49,064 nt of DNA from a virus. Positions 29,200 through 39,550 of the stretch are shown here, one piece after another. The notes beneath the pieces are model-generated. The model worked only from the letters and a program-made list of their open reading frames with translations, was not told the DNA's origin and did not search any database. Where the stretch lies: positions 1-49,064 of the IMG/VR virus record IMGVR_UViG_3300005563_000010, one strand, 5' to 3'. Position 1 is the first letter of the stretch. Each line of letters opens with the position of its first letter. Made by a program: the position numbers and the translations under genes.

Positions 29200-32100
29200 T
29201 TATTGGTCTTTCTTGATTGATTTACGGAAAGCTTCTCTATAAGCTTCTTGTTTATCGGTGGGAACGAACTGTAAGAAGTAACGTTCATCTGTAGTAGTCA
29301 ATGTATCTCTGTTCATCGAGGCATCTCTGGCAAGATACTTACCCCAAGCTTCTATAGGGATGTTACGACTAGTCAGTGCAAAGAATGCACGTTTGTTGTA
29401 ATCGTTTGCTTGTTTGTTGTCATTATTCATGACAGCCTGTTCAGCCAGCCGACGTTGTTCGAGGTATTCATTACCTCCTTCGTCGTACAATGCTGTACGT
29501 TCTTTCAGAGAAGTATCCTTGATACGTTTGTCTTCAATACGTTGGTCAGTCAGTCCTGTGATAGTACGGAAGAAAGCATCTACCTTAGACACATCAGATG
29601 TTGGTCTTCCGTGACTATCCAGCCACTTACCATAAGCAAGAGCATACTGGAGACGTCGATAATCACTCCAACTGTTAGCGACACTCAGTGGAGCAATCCA
29701 ATCATCAGCCATTAATGGCCAAGCTTCCTTAGCAGGATTACCTTCTATCATCGAGTAAATGGCATTAGTAAACGGACGTAGACTTGCTATTTCCTTACCG
29801 ACTGTAGTACCAGAAGCACCAAGAACAATCTTCCAGAACTTCGGGTCTTCAGACATCAAGTCTTTGATTACCTGCAGTCCGTTGGGATTGAAGCGACTGT
29901 TGAAGTTATAGAACGTACCTTTCTGAAGATCACCGTGTCCTATTGCATAAGACAGAAGAGTACTAACCGTACCTTCCATAATTAACGTAGAGGGTAGGCT
30001 GGCTCCGGGGACGTAAGGTTCTCCACCTTGACCGGGAAGTGTTCCTTGGATAGCATGGTTTCTGATGATGTCTCCGAGAGGCAGTCCTGTAACACCTGTA
30101 GAGCCTGCAGCACCACCTAACATCGCATAGAGCACCATCATCCTAGCACGAACATACATCCGATCTCTAAGACGGCTATTCTCTGACGGACGATAGACAC
30201 CGTCTTTGTCTTTAACCAATCTTGTCTGGAAGTTATCAGCAAGGTTTTTACCCCAGAAGACATCCATGATTTTCTTCATGTAGTCATAGAATTGCATAGG
30301 AACACCAATAAGTCCTTTGTTAAGAACTGTATTAGCGTCTCTAGTCATCAACGTATTGAGGTAGTTAGCTCGGTAGAGTATCTTACCTTCTTCGATAGGA
30401 CCGATCTTCATCGTAGGATTAGCACGACGGAACTCCCTGAAGGCTGTATACCATGCACCGAAGCGTACATTGAGGTTACCAGCATTGAAGGGTATCTGGC
30501 CTATAGAGCCAAGTGTCTTAATGTCGTTGCGGAAGAAGCTTTGCTTATGTAGACCGTTGTCCAGAGAGACTTCGTTACCGATAGCTCCGAAGCCAGTTCT
30601 TAATAGAATTCTACGAGCTTCAGTAAGCTCTCCGGGCTTCCAACCAAAGTTAGTAGCTAGGCGATCAAGATGTGCAAGTACTTCAGGTTTACCATTAACT
30701 AAGCTCCAGATGTGCATCCATGAACCGAAGGACCCTGCAGTAGCGGCATCAAAACCAGCCAAACCAAAGATGGTTGTAAAAGCCATGCTCTGGACTACGA
30801 CTTGCTTAAGTGAGAACATCCCAAGGTTAAGGTGGAATGCCATACCTCTGACAAAGTCGACAGGATTACTGAGACGATCAAGCATCCATTCAGGAGCAAC
30901 TAACGGAGCCTTGACAGTCCGCAGAGCTACTCTCTTAGAAGTACTTGTGCTACCTTCGATAGCTTTATCGAGTTTATCAACAGCACGATCTCTTCCAAGT
31001 TCATATAGAGCATCCGAGAGAGTTTGTTTAACTCCTTGAATAGCTACATCGATGGTAGAAGGCTGACCTACGAATTCCTTGATCTTATAACGATTACTTT
31101 GGGCGAGAAGCTTCCTGTTGGTATCTGCGTCTGCTTTGAACTTACCTTCATTGAAGTAGTAGAAAGGATTAGCTCTGATCTGTTGAATACTGGCATCAAG
31201 CAAACCCTTGTTCTCTTCTAACCAATGTTCAACAGCAGTGATCTTCATGTCATCCATGTAAGTACTGTTGACGATACGATTGAGAGCACGTGTCATCGTC
31301 GAGATAGGATCAGTCAGCTTCGCAGGGCGGAATTGATAGAAAGGCCTCTCGTTAGTACCTACGTTGAAAGGTTCATGGAGTTTGTAACTCTCACGGGCTT
31401 GACTGAAGGCAACTTGGAAGTTACGAGCCAATGAACCATGACGAGTACCATCGACAAACGTCGAACTGACTGCATCTGTCTTAGGATCAGTCTTTGTGTA
31501 TTTCTCTTCGAGGTTCTTATCCAACTGGAATATAGTTTTACCCATCGAGACAACACGGAACTCTTGACGAGGATCAGTACTGAAACGAGCAGGTTGGATT
31601 TCTCCAGTCTTAGGATTTTTACTGGGTCTAAAGCCTGAGTAGAGGTCTTTCCACTCGATATCGAATACAGACTTAGCGTAGGCTTTAGCACCCTTTGTAT
31701 CTCTCTTGCGAATGAGACGTGCGATCTCATTCATGTGTTTAGCGAAGTCCTCTCCCATAGCACGGTTAGATACGAAGCCAAACGTCGCATCACCTTCATA
31801 GATATGTTGAAAACGATTACCAATCTTCTGAGGACGGATGATAGCTTGCTTGACTGCGTGTTCGTAATCGTATTCCCAGTGTCCACCACCTCGGTAACCA
31901 ATCTGGTCATACGTCAGGGGCTTGCTCTTCATGTTATTACTGAAGACATACCGGATACGGAGGACATTTCCGTCTTCGTCATATCTAACGATAGGACGTA
32001 GTTCAGGGTTATAGATTTCAACGCCAGTGAACTTACCCTTTAAGACATCTGACCTGAAGTCGTTCTGGCGTGTAGTACCCATCTTATGAAAGTAAGTCTC

Positions 32101-34695
32101 ACTGCCATCGACACCATGAATAAGCATGACATCATCAGTAGCAGGAGGAACCTTCTTTAGTTGCTTGGCATCAAACTCCGGAGAGACAGTTTGTTGACCA
32201 TCCTTCACCGTAGTGAAACTCCAAGTCTCAACACCAACACGGGATTTATATTTGTATTCACTAGCCTGACGTAGGATGTGATCGAAATGATCCAACCTAC
32301 CAATAGCTAGGTAAGCCTGCTGTTCCTTAAATGTAGCAGGACGTTTGAAGTTACTTTCCCAGAAGAACTGTATCTCAGCAGGAGTCTTCATGTAGTAACC
32401 CGGCAGTGCAGTCTTAGGATCAGGCATAGTTTGACTAGCCACGAGTGCACGTGTGAACTGTTCAGCAACCATACGGTTAGCCCCAGTTACAGTACCGACA
32501 TACGACAGAGGCTTCTCGATGAGGACGTTACCATCACCGAGCATACCCTTGTAGATAGCTTCTACAGGAGCGATTTCTTGTTTGATTACATTGAGGAACT
32601 TAGTCTGTCCAAAGACAGTCTTAGCTCGGTTCTCATTCTCAGCTTTAGACAATGTGTCGTAAGGATTACGGACATATCCACCTACACCGAATAGGACATT
32701 ACTGGCCTGACTAATAGGAGATACGGAGGCATTGCTCAGGCTAGTAGTTCTTGCCCCGATAAGATTATCACGAACAAACGTCTGAGTTTCATCAAACGGT
32801 TTAGTAATGACAATACGGAAACCAAGACCTTGCTGTTCAATCCGGGCAGTTTCTTCAGTAAGAGGTTCTCCGAACTTCCTAGTCTTAAGATCATAAGGAA
32901 CTAAACCGGGTTCAGGATTAGCATGCTGCTGGACTTCAACCCCATCTGTATTAAGGATGACGTCATTGTCATCGAAATGTTTAATCTCAAAAGCCCTAGG
33001 CTTATAAGTCACCTTATCAGGATCAGAGTAGTCTTTCTGCAGGATGGCAGATGCAGGGAAGTAAATCTTACTCCCTGCCTGTCCTTGGATACCTTCAATA
33101 GGATACCCGTTGATACTAGCATGATTAGAAGCTAGTTCATAAGAACTAAACGGGACTGCACCGTAGTTACCAATGTGGACATCAAACAACACGACATCAC
33201 CAAGAGGCCCGGGACGTGCTTGGATATCCATGATCGTGCTTTCACGTCCATGGAATAGTGTCTTAACTCGATCAGCAACTTGACGGAAACCGTCTTCAGC
33301 CATAGCTGGAGTACGCATTACCTTACTAGAGTTAACTACGAGGTCGATGGTATTCTTTTCAAACCCAGCGGCAGCATCAAGCAACCTAGTGTGTTCTTCT
33401 CGGGAAAGATTACCGGGATTAGCTTTGTTTTCTTCTAAGTCAGAACGGAGATAACTGAAAAGCGTGTCAACAGCATCCTTAGTAGGATTAGGTTCAGTGA
33501 CACTATTGAGTGCTTTCTGGACACCAGCTTCTTTTACGTCACCAGCACCTTCAGCTATACTAGCTTTAGTAATCTGAGGAACGTTAGCTGACTTAACGAT
33601 GTCATCTACAGCCTTAGCAGCTTGTTGCTGTACTGGAACCAAAGCCCCACCACCGCCTGCAGGAGGTTCGGTAGGACCTGTAGGACGGTATACACCGTCA
33701 GCACCGGGAGATAAGTCTCCACCGATCTTGAGTTGATTGTCTCGGGCTATCCCAGAAGCTATCTTGAAACCCTTAAGAGCCGCTCCGGCTTGTGCTAGAT
33801 TAGCTACTTCTGTAGCATTATAGACAAACTTCTGAGACGTACTCATACCTGCGACACTCTGTGCCCACTGCTGTGCTAGCTGTGGTTCAGATGCTGACAG
33901 GTTATCTTTGATCTTATCGAATTCTTTTTGGAACTCAGGAGCAGGGAGTTTAAGGATTTCCTTGGCTTGTTCGTCCATGACGTTTCCGAGAAAACCTAAC
34001 CGACTGACACCGGGTACGTTACCTCTAAGCATAGCAGACTCGTAGAAACCAAGACTAGCTAACTGCTTGAGATCGTAAGTATTAATCTTAGCAATCTTGA
34101 CGTCAGTACCAAAGAAGGGTTCTTTGAAGTTCCAGAAGTTACTTTGGTCAATAACAGGTTGAAGGTTTTGTGATGCAGTCATGGCGTATTCACGCTTGAA
34201 CAATACATCGCTACCTCGATCCATGTAGGCTTTTACAGCCTCAGGGTTCTGAGCAGCAGCATCATTGAGAACTGTATCTCCATCCATACGTTCAGTAGCA
34301 TCATGTGCTGTATTGACGTATGCACGGGCGTAGCCTTGTTCGACTACTGATTTAGGATCAGCAGGAGGTGCATCGTACTTCTGGACGTCTTCAAGAGTAA
34401 GAGCCCTGCCTTTAGCAGCAGCCAGCTTGACTAAGTCTTGCTGACGCTTCTCTGCGGCATCTGCAGTGATCTGAAGAGCAGCATTCTCACGGAGAGTGTT
34501 CTCTTGACCTTGAACAATCCCTTGGAGGATTTGGTTGTAGTCCTGCTTGAGGACATCTCCGAGTCCCATGTGTGTCTTATAGGCACGAGTCTGTGCAACC
34601 TCTGCTGAAGGAGGCTGAGGAGGGGCTACACCAGTATCAATATTAATTGTAGGCTGAGGAGCTTCTGTAGTGTCGACATTAATCAAAGGCTCCAC
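29200..34695 (-). CDS. Giant internal virion/ejection protein
   Basis: 1831 aa, the largest gene (11% of the genome). Helical, charged, with a Pro-rich N-terminus (APQPTINIDTGVAPPQPPSA). Two hydrophobic zones near residues 1290-1350 and 1500-1560 (LSYAIGHG, MLGGAAGSTGVTGLPLGD) could insert into membranes. It matches the role of T7 gp16-like ejectosome proteins by size and location; I do not see a clear transglycosylase Glu motif. It is translated just before the 776-aa protein, 4 bp apart. Confidence 0.8.
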   Translation of the reverse strand: MEPLINVDTTEAPQPTINIDTGVAPPQPPSAEVAQTRAYKTHMGLGDVLKQDYNQILQGIVQGQENTLRENAALQITADAAEKRQQDLVKLAAAKGRALTLEDVQKYDAPPADPKSVVEQGYARAYVNTAHDATERMDGDTVLNDAAAQNPEAVKAYMDRGSDVLFKREYAMTASQNLQPVIDQSNFWNFKEPFFGTDVKIAKINTYDLKQLASLGFYESAMLRGNVPGVSRLGFLGNVMDEQAKEILKLPAPEFQKEFDKIKDNLSASEPQLAQQWAQSVAGMSTSQKFVYNATEVANLAQAGAALKGFKIASGIARDNQLKIGGDLSPGADGVYRPTGPTEPPAGGGGALVPVQQQAAKAVDDIVKSANVPQITKASIAEGAGDVKEAGVQKALNSVTEPNPTKDAVDTLFSYLRSDLEENKANPGNLSREEHTRLLDAAAGFEKNTIDLVVNSSKVMRTPAMAEDGFRQVADRVKTLFHGRESTIMDIQARPGPLGDVVLFDVHIGNYGAVPFSSYELASNHASINGYPIEGIQGQAGSKIYFPASAILQKDYSDPDKVTYKPRAFEIKHFDDNDVILNTDGVEVQQHANPEPGLVPYDLKTRKFGEPLTEETARIEQQGLGFRIVITKPFDETQTFVRDNLIGARTTSLSNASVSPISQASNVLFGVGGYVRNPYDTLSKAENENRAKTVFGQTKFLNVIKQEIAPVEAIYKGMLGDGNVLIEKPLSYVGTVTGANRMVAEQFTRALVASQTMPDPKTALPGYYMKTPAEIQFFWESNFKRPATFKEQQAYLAIGRLDHFDHILRQASEYKYKSRVGVETWSFTTVKDGQQTVSPEFDAKQLKKVPPATDDVMLIHGVDGSETYFHKMGTTRQNDFRSDVLKGKFTGVEIYNPELRPIVRYDEDGNVLRIRYVFSNNMKSKPLTYDQIGYRGGGHWEYDYEHAVKQAIIRPQKIGNRFQHIYEGDATFGFVSNRAMGEDFAKHMNEIARLIRKRDTKGAKAYAKSVFDIEWKDLYSGFRPSKNPKTGEIQPARFSTDPRQEFRVVSMGKTIFQLDKNLEEKYTKTDPKTDAVSSTFVDGTRHGSLARNFQVAFSQARESYKLHEPFNVGTNERPFYQFRPAKLTDPISTMTRALNRIVNSTYMDDMKITAVEHWLEENKGLLDASIQQIRANPFYYFNEGKFKADADTNRKLLAQSNRYKIKEFVGQPSTIDVAIQGVKQTLSDALYELGRDRAVDKLDKAIEGSTSTSKRVALRTVKAPLVAPEWMLDRLSNPVDFVRGMAFHLNLGMFSLKQVVVQSMAFTTIFGLAGFDAATAGSFGSWMHIWSLVNGKPEVLAHLDRLATNFGWKPGELTEARRILLRTGFGAIGNEVSLDNGLHKQSFFRNDIKTLGSIGQIPFNAGNLNVRFGAWYTAFREFRRANPTMKIGPIEEGKILYRANYLNTLMTRDANTVLNKGLIGVPMQFYDYMKKIMDVFWGKNLADNFQTRLVKDKDGVYRPSENSRLRDRMYVRARMMVLYAMLGGAAGSTGVTGLPLGDIIRNHAIQGTLPGQGGEPYVPGASLPSTLIMEGTVSTLLSYAIGHGDLQKGTFYNFNSRFNPNGLQVIKDLMSEDPKFWKIVLGASGTTVGKEIASLRPFTNAIYSMIEGNPAKEAWPLMADDWIAPLSVANSWSDYRRLQYALAYGKWLDSHGRPTSDVSKVDAFFRTITGLTDQRIEDKRIKDTSLKERTALYDEGGNEYLEQRRLAEQAVMNNDNKQANDYNKRAFFALTSRNIPIEAWGKYLARDASMNRDTLTTTDERYFLQFVPTDKQEAYREAFRKSIKKDQ

Positions 34696-35310
34696 TTAGT
34701 AAAGTCCTCCAGTATTACTTGCACCGGGAGTACCTGAGTAGTTACCCCCACTTGAAGACTTCCCAAATCCTGAAGACAAATTACCAATAAAAGGACCTGC
34801 CTTTAGAATACTTCCACCGAGCGAGGATAAACCTGCAGCTGATGCAGCGTCTCCACCTAAAGAAGCTAGTTGTATCTTATCTTGAGAGATAGTGTTATTG
34901 TATCCAGCGATTGCTCTGCCAGTCATGAGAGCGGAATTAATCCCATTCATGTTGAAGTTACCTTCATCAGTAACCTGAGCTAGACCTCCTTGTAAACCAG
35001 TACCAAACTGAGCACCTTGGGTTACAGCATTGTTTGTAGCTAAAGCTGTAGCACGTTGTGTATTACGCATGACTTCTAACTGCTGACGTCTACCAGAAAT
35101 TTCCATAGCCTTTTGTTTCTCAGCATTGATACCGAGTTCTTGTTTGGCTATGTCACCTGACACTGCAGCTTGTTGTTGAGCTATCTTACTTTGTTGTGTC
35201 CCTCCAAAAAGAGACATACCAAGTCCTACCGCAGATACTGCAGCACCTAGGTAGTTACCTGTAGCAGCACTTACACCCACTCCAGCGAGATCACCGAAAT
35301 CGAATGACAT
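34696..35310 (-). CDS. Internal virion protein, gp14-like
   Basis: 204 aa, rich in Ala, Gly, Gln and Ser, with a membrane-active-looking start (DLAGVGVSAATGNYLGAAVS) and a long Ala/Gln helix (40-100). Size, composition and place before the large ejection proteins match T7 gp14, which enters the outer membrane during ejection. The start ATG at 35310 overlaps the tail-nozzle stop. Confidence 0.7.
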   Translation of the reverse strand: MSFDFGDLAGVGVSAATGNYLGAAVSAVGLGMSLFGGTQQSKIAQQQAAVSGDIAKQELGINAEKQKAMEISGRRQQLEVMRNTQRATALATNNAVTQGAQFGTGLQGGLAQVTDEGNFNMNGINSALMTGRAIAGYNNTISQDKIQLASLGGDAASAAGLSSLGGSILKAGPFIGNLSSGFGKSSSGGNYSGTPGASNTGGLY

Positions 35311-37637
35311 TAAACACCTGTGTTCTGAGTTTCAAAGGACGACCACCCCATGATATCAAAGGGTTCTCCTGAAACTGATTTGACTTTAATTTGAAGAACA
35401 ACACCTTGTCCTCTGATCCTGTGACGTCTAAACACCATACCGAAGTTAGGTGACCAGATACGAGCTATCTGTGAAGTACTCCATCTCCCAGAGTTACCTG
35501 TATTGGCATAATCCCAGAGACCTTGGATTTTATATTGAGTAGGAATTTCATTACGACTGAAGACATAAATATAAGGTATTTGAAACCGTCGTTGACCCTC
35601 TCCATGGAGTTTGTAACCAGTGATGAAATAACTTTCGTAATCACTTGAAGACACCGCTGCCCAGTCTACATAATTATTGTCATTTAGTTCTGCGAAGGTG
35701 AAGTTGTATGTAACCCCAGTGAAATTAGAAGCTACAAATTTAAAACCAGCTGCAGGGGCATTACTACCTCCAACACCAGTTATATAAGAAACACCTTGAA
35801 TGCTGGGATTATCTTCAGGGAAACTGTAAGGATAGAAAGCTTTGTTATAAGTATTGTAATTCAACAGTCTATTAAAACTATATCTATCTGTAAGACTATT
35901 AGTGTCTGTACTTCGGTAAGCCCAAGTTACTACGTATTCAACTGGATCGTAATCACCTCTGGCAAACCTACGACAACCTGTAGGAATTTCATTATAAAAA
36001 CTAAGGATTGTACCAACCGTTATAGGATCAACTGACAATCCACCTTGCTGGTTTGTAGTCACTGCGTAGATACCTTCGTCATTCCAGAAGTAAGGAAGAC
36101 CGAGGACATTCACAAACGAAGTCGCCGAGAAAGTCTTAACTGAAGATATCTTAGTAATCGTGTAGTCTGTAGCAGAGAAACCAATACCTTGACTGCCTGT
36201 AATAAACCAAATGCCATTACCAGCAAAGACAAGAAGTCCATTCTGAATAGGGAAGAGCTTATAGATAGGTCCACAACCTTGGATAGTTATTACACCACCA
36301 TCGGTAGGAAGAAGGTTGAATAGTTCTTCTGAAGTAGGATCGTTAGTCTGATAGCAACGTCCAAACTGAGTAGTATTAATTGAGACTTGAGAGAAATAGA
36401 TATTCTCTGTCCAACTATATGGATAGTAATACCCAGCAACTACCTGTGTATCATTTACACCAGTATACCAAGCTCTACCTGCGTACCAAGCAACTGTACT
36501 AGGGCGCTTAGGAGTATTATATACAGGTACATTCAAACCAGTAAGAGCGGCTCTGTTCTGATTGAAAGCATTGATTATGTAAAAGCCCTTAGGAGCAGGA
36601 CCTGTACTCAGTGATGTATTGTTAACCGTAGTAGCAGGGTCGTAAATACCCGAGTTATTCTTGAAGGTCCACCATACATCTGAGTTACTTGGAAACAATC
36701 CTGTAGCGACTTGGAACGTCTGAATTTGAGCACTGGAAAGATCAGGGGCAATAGTCCAATCTGTAGCAGTAAGTCCTTGACCAGTAAGGAAGACAGTGAC
36801 ATTCATAGTCAATGTCGTTCCTATATAAGAAGTGACGTTTCCTGCTACGTACGTCTGAGACTGAATAATGGTTGTACCGGGATAATAGATATTACCATAA
36901 GCAATCGCTCTAGCTCCTACAATTACCGCTAAACCTGCAGGTATTGTAAAAGACATAGGTCCAGTATTGACTACGTTAGGTGTAGCAGAAGCTGCGTTCC
37001 AAGCGAAAGTATTTAACCAACCTTGGTTTTGAAGATTATATAAATGGAACGTAGTATCAACAGCAGGACGAACATTGTCAGCTACGTTAGCTTCTTGTAT
37101 ACCAACGAAGTCTCTGATTTGAATATTGATCTGTGTTGCATTAATACCGATAGTAGGAATGTAACTGAGATAGAAAGGTTCCGTAGCAGGATTAGTTATA
37201 AAGAGATAACCATTACCTTCTGCGTATTCACATTCAAAAGTATAAGGAGTACTAATACTTCCTTGAGGTAGAAAGCTTTGCAGATTTACCGTATCCGGCA
37301 TCAATGTTGTTGACATCGGAGATGTAACAGTAGCGTCGCTGTATTTATAGAAATGTAAAGTATTGCCTACTTGAAGAACAAATATCTGGCTTGTGCCGTC
37401 TCCACCGGCGTTTAACCATTTGAAATACGAAACAGCTACGTCTTGTCGATTAAATTGCGTAGTATCGAAGTTGTCTTCGTAATTAATTCCAAGTCTACGC
37501 AGAACATCTCCAACTAAGGTGTATTCACAATTGTCTGTATCCGTCGCAGCATTCTCAGGAAAATTAAGTCCTGTGAATTCTGTTATCAATCCTTTAGTGA
37601 AATTCTTTTCTACGTTGGTTAGAACTTGAGAAGGCAT
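35310..37637 (-). CDS. Tail tubular (nozzle) protein B
   Basis: 775 aa, beta-rich, opening with MPSQVLTNVEKNFTKGLITE then FTGLNFPENAATDTDNCEYT, typical of podovirus nozzle/stabilisation proteins that begin with a loading segment and continue as a beta-propeller. Repeated Asn/Thr/Tyr strands continue to the end. T7 gp12 is 794 aa. It follows tail protein A and a small gene. Confidence 0.82.
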   Translation of the reverse strand: MPSQVLTNVEKNFTKGLITEFTGLNFPENAATDTDNCEYTLVGDVLRRLGINYEDNFDTTQFNRQDVAVSYFKWLNAGGDGTSQIFVLQVGNTLHFYKYSDATVTSPMSTTLMPDTVNLQSFLPQGSISTPYTFECEYAEGNGYLFITNPATEPFYLSYIPTIGINATQINIQIRDFVGIQEANVADNVRPAVDTTFHLYNLQNQGWLNTFAWNAASATPNVVNTGPMSFTIPAGLAVIVGARAIAYGNIYYPGTTIIQSQTYVAGNVTSYIGTTLTMNVTVFLTGQGLTATDWTIAPDLSSAQIQTFQVATGLFPSNSDVWWTFKNNSGIYDPATTVNNTSLSTGPAPKGFYIINAFNQNRAALTGLNVPVYNTPKRPSTVAWYAGRAWYTGVNDTQVVAGYYYPYSWTENIYFSQVSINTTQFGRCYQTNDPTSEELFNLLPTDGGVITIQGCGPIYKLFPIQNGLLVFAGNGIWFITGSQGIGFSATDYTITKISSVKTFSATSFVNVLGLPYFWNDEGIYAVTTNQQGGLSVDPITVGTILSFYNEIPTGCRRFARGDYDPVEYVVTWAYRSTDTNSLTDRYSFNRLLNYNTYNKAFYPYSFPEDNPSIQGVSYITGVGGSNAPAAGFKFVASNFTGVTYNFTFAELNDNNYVDWAAVSSSDYESYFITGYKLHGEGQRRFQIPYIYVFSRNEIPTQYKIQGLWDYANTGNSGRWSTSQIARIWSPNFGMVFRRHRIRGQGVVLQIKVKSVSGEPFDIMGWSSFETQNTGV

Positions 37638-37942
37638 CAGTCTTTTACTTCAACAATCTGTATATTACGTCTACCGTAGTATTCATCAGCAAACTTCTTC
37701 AATGCTTTAAAACCAGTGAATGTCCCTTTCATAGCTTCAGGTACGATACCCATATCGTACTTAAGCTTCCAGAGACAACTCTGTTCATCCATTACTGCAT
37801 GGAGTTTGTTTTCTCCGTTGAACAGACGTGGGTCTGCAACACCAGAGGTATTAAGAGGCTTCTTACCATCTATAGGTTTGAGAACCAGAATTCTATCTGG
37901 TGATCTCATCTTGCTTTCAGGACTTATTGCCATTGGTTCCAA
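37637..37942 (-). CDS. Small late protein between tail genes
   Basis: 101 aa, basic (MEPMAISPESKMRSPDRILV...). Overlaps both neighbours (19 bp with the upstream gene, one base with the nozzle gene). Unknown; likely virion assembly. Confidence 0.7.
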   Translation of the reverse strand: MEPMAISPESKMRSPDRILVLKPIDGKKPLNTSGVADPRLFNGENKLHAVMDEQSCLWKLKYDMGIVPEAMKGTFTGFKALKKFADEYYGRRNIQIVEVKD

Positions 37943-38838
37943 CCTTGTGAATATCCATTACCGAAACCCCTAGTTCCGTAATAAACCCCTGACCGTCTTC
38001 CGAAGTTAGGCAGTTCATTGAAGTATGTAGGACGATTAGTGACAGATTTGTTCTTCTGAACATTACTCCAACCACGCTTAGCTTCTTGCATTGCAAGTTG
38101 ATGAGGCTGTTGTTTAAGTTCGTAGAAAGCGAGTGCAGTAGCTTCGTTCATAAGAAGCTGAAACTGTTCTTCTGCTAAATTAGGAACAAAACTATCTTCC
38201 ATCACCCAGTGTGGAATAATCCTACCCCAAGCCATAGTCTTACTAGATTGAAGAGTACTATCTTGAGTATTGTCATAACTATCGAAGATTACATAGTAAT
38301 TACTGATGATTGTGCAGTACTGGGGTTGACGATCATTCTTGTAATAAAGATTATAAGTACTATTGAAACCATTATTGTTATCAGTAAAACTAAATGTCTC
38401 GACGTCGTCTTCTTGAGGGTTAAAACTATTAACCATACTTATGAACTGTTCTTGAGGAAGAATAGTTACATACAGATAACCGGGAGCGGCATTGTCACCA
38501 TTACCACTATTATTCTGTATATCGACATTCAAATCATGTGTATACTGAAGATTACCAACACCATCTAGGACATTGCTGTCGAAGTACTTCAGCCACTTAA
38601 TAGCTGCTACCCCTTCAGGAACATACATCAATATCGGAGAATCTACATCCAATGACGGCTCTAACTGAATTAATTGTTCATGTTCAGGCAGAGGAACTCG
38701 ATTAACAATATCGAAATACTTCTGCTTGATTATAGTAGCTACCTGCAGAGATTCCGTAGTATCCCCGATAGAGTTGACTTCATCTGAAGACATCCTTGAA
38801 AGGATATCTTGAGTTAAAGCGAGTAGAGTTTGTTTCAT
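37924..38838 (-). CDS. Tail tubular protein A-like (head-tail adaptor)
   Basis: 304 aa. The start MKQTLLALTQDILSRMSSDE then VNSIGDTTESLQVATIIKQK is characteristic of a widespread podovirus gatekeeper/adaptor type that joins portal to nozzle. It is directly upstream of tail genes. ATGA overlap with the holin gene. Longer than T7 gp11 (196 aa). Call by recognised N-terminus and order. Confidence 0.72.
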   Translation of the reverse strand: MKQTLLALTQDILSRMSSDEVNSIGDTTESLQVATIIKQKYFDIVNRVPLPEHEQLIQLEPSLDVDSPILMYVPEGVAAIKWLKYFDSNVLDGVGNLQYTHDLNVDIQNNSGNGDNAAPGYLYVTILPQEQFISMVNSFNPQEDDVETFSFTDNNNGFNSTYNLYYKNDRQPQYCTIISNYYVIFDSYDNTQDSTLQSSKTMAWGRIIPHWVMEDSFVPNLAEEQFQLLMNEATALAFYELKQQPHQLAMQEAKRGWSNVQKNKSVTNRPTYFNELPNFGRRSGVYYGTRGFGNGYSQGWNQWQ

Positions 38839-39206
38839 TTACGGTTCCACATATTGATACCGATGTTACCAAGTAGAAAGGTTATAACAGCATAAGGGAG
38901 ATAAGCAGCTGAGGTTTGACCGAAAGAAGCTGTATGCCACATGTAGTCTTTAAGAATACTCTCGGCTACAATCGTATCCCAGCTAACTAGAAAAACCCAA
39001 ACAACTATTGGGAAACATACTAAGTCACGCATAAATCGTAACACGATGTCATCTTGAGTTGTCTGGATAATATTAGCAGCTATTTGGGCTTCCTGAACAT
39101 CAGAACTTCTATTGGTTTTAAGAATAGCGACTTCAGTGTCTTTAGATTTATTCCAAGCACTAACCAGTCCCTGTATAATAGGACCTATGATGGGAAGCCA
39201 AAACAT
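38835..39206 (-). CDS. Holin, gene-transfer-agent 3TM type
   Basis: 123 aa. Membrane segments at about 3-14 (weak), 65-80 (FPIVVWVFLVSWDTIV) and 99-117 (YLPYAVITFLLGNIGINMW), with a charged KTNRSSDVQEAQIAANIIQT loop. This matches the layout of the 3TM holin family known from gene transfer agents. It would open the inner membrane for the endolysin encoded upstream. The start overlaps the previous stop (TAATG). Confidence 0.75.
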   Translation of the reverse strand: MFWLPIIGPIIQGLVSAWNKSKDTEVAILKTNRSSDVQEAQIAANIIQTTQDDIVLRFMRDLVCFPIVVWVFLVSWDTIVAESILKDYMWHTASFGQTSAAYLPYAVITFLLGNIGINMWNRK

Positions 39207-39550
39207 TACTTAGTTTCCGTAGGAGTTTCAGCTGCAGCTTTCTTGAGTTTCTTCTTGGCTTTCTTAAGCTCAGGAACTTCAACAGTAGCGGTTTGAACCT
39301 TCAAGAGAGGATCATTAGCACGACGAGTGATTTCAGAGAAGATACCCTTCACGAAGGTAATAGCTCCGAGTGCCATAACTTGTTCTTTACTGAAGGCAGT
39401 TCCTGCTCCGAATAGACTAGTCAAAGGAGACCAATCCATGAAACCGATTGCTCCTGTAATCAAGCCGATAGCAGCTGTTGCACGAGCTTCGATGATTGAC
39501 CCGACAGGTCCGATGATAGACCAAATCTTGTCTTTAATTTTTTGAAACAT
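39206..39550 (-). CDS. Second membrane lysis protein (holin/antiholin candidate)
   Basis: 114 aa with two weak hydrophobic segments (about 8-36 and 60-72) and a Lys/Ala-rich tail (PELKKAKKKLKKAAAETPTE). Located between endolysin and 3TM holin. A holin or antiholin role is inferred from position; the tail could also bind nucleic acid. Confidence 0.6.
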   Translation of the reverse strand: MFQKIKDKIWSIIGPVGSIIEARATAAIGLITGAIGFMDWSPLTSLFGAGTAFSKEQVMALGAITFVKGIFSEITRRANDPLLKVQTATVEVPELKKAKKKLKKAAAETPTETK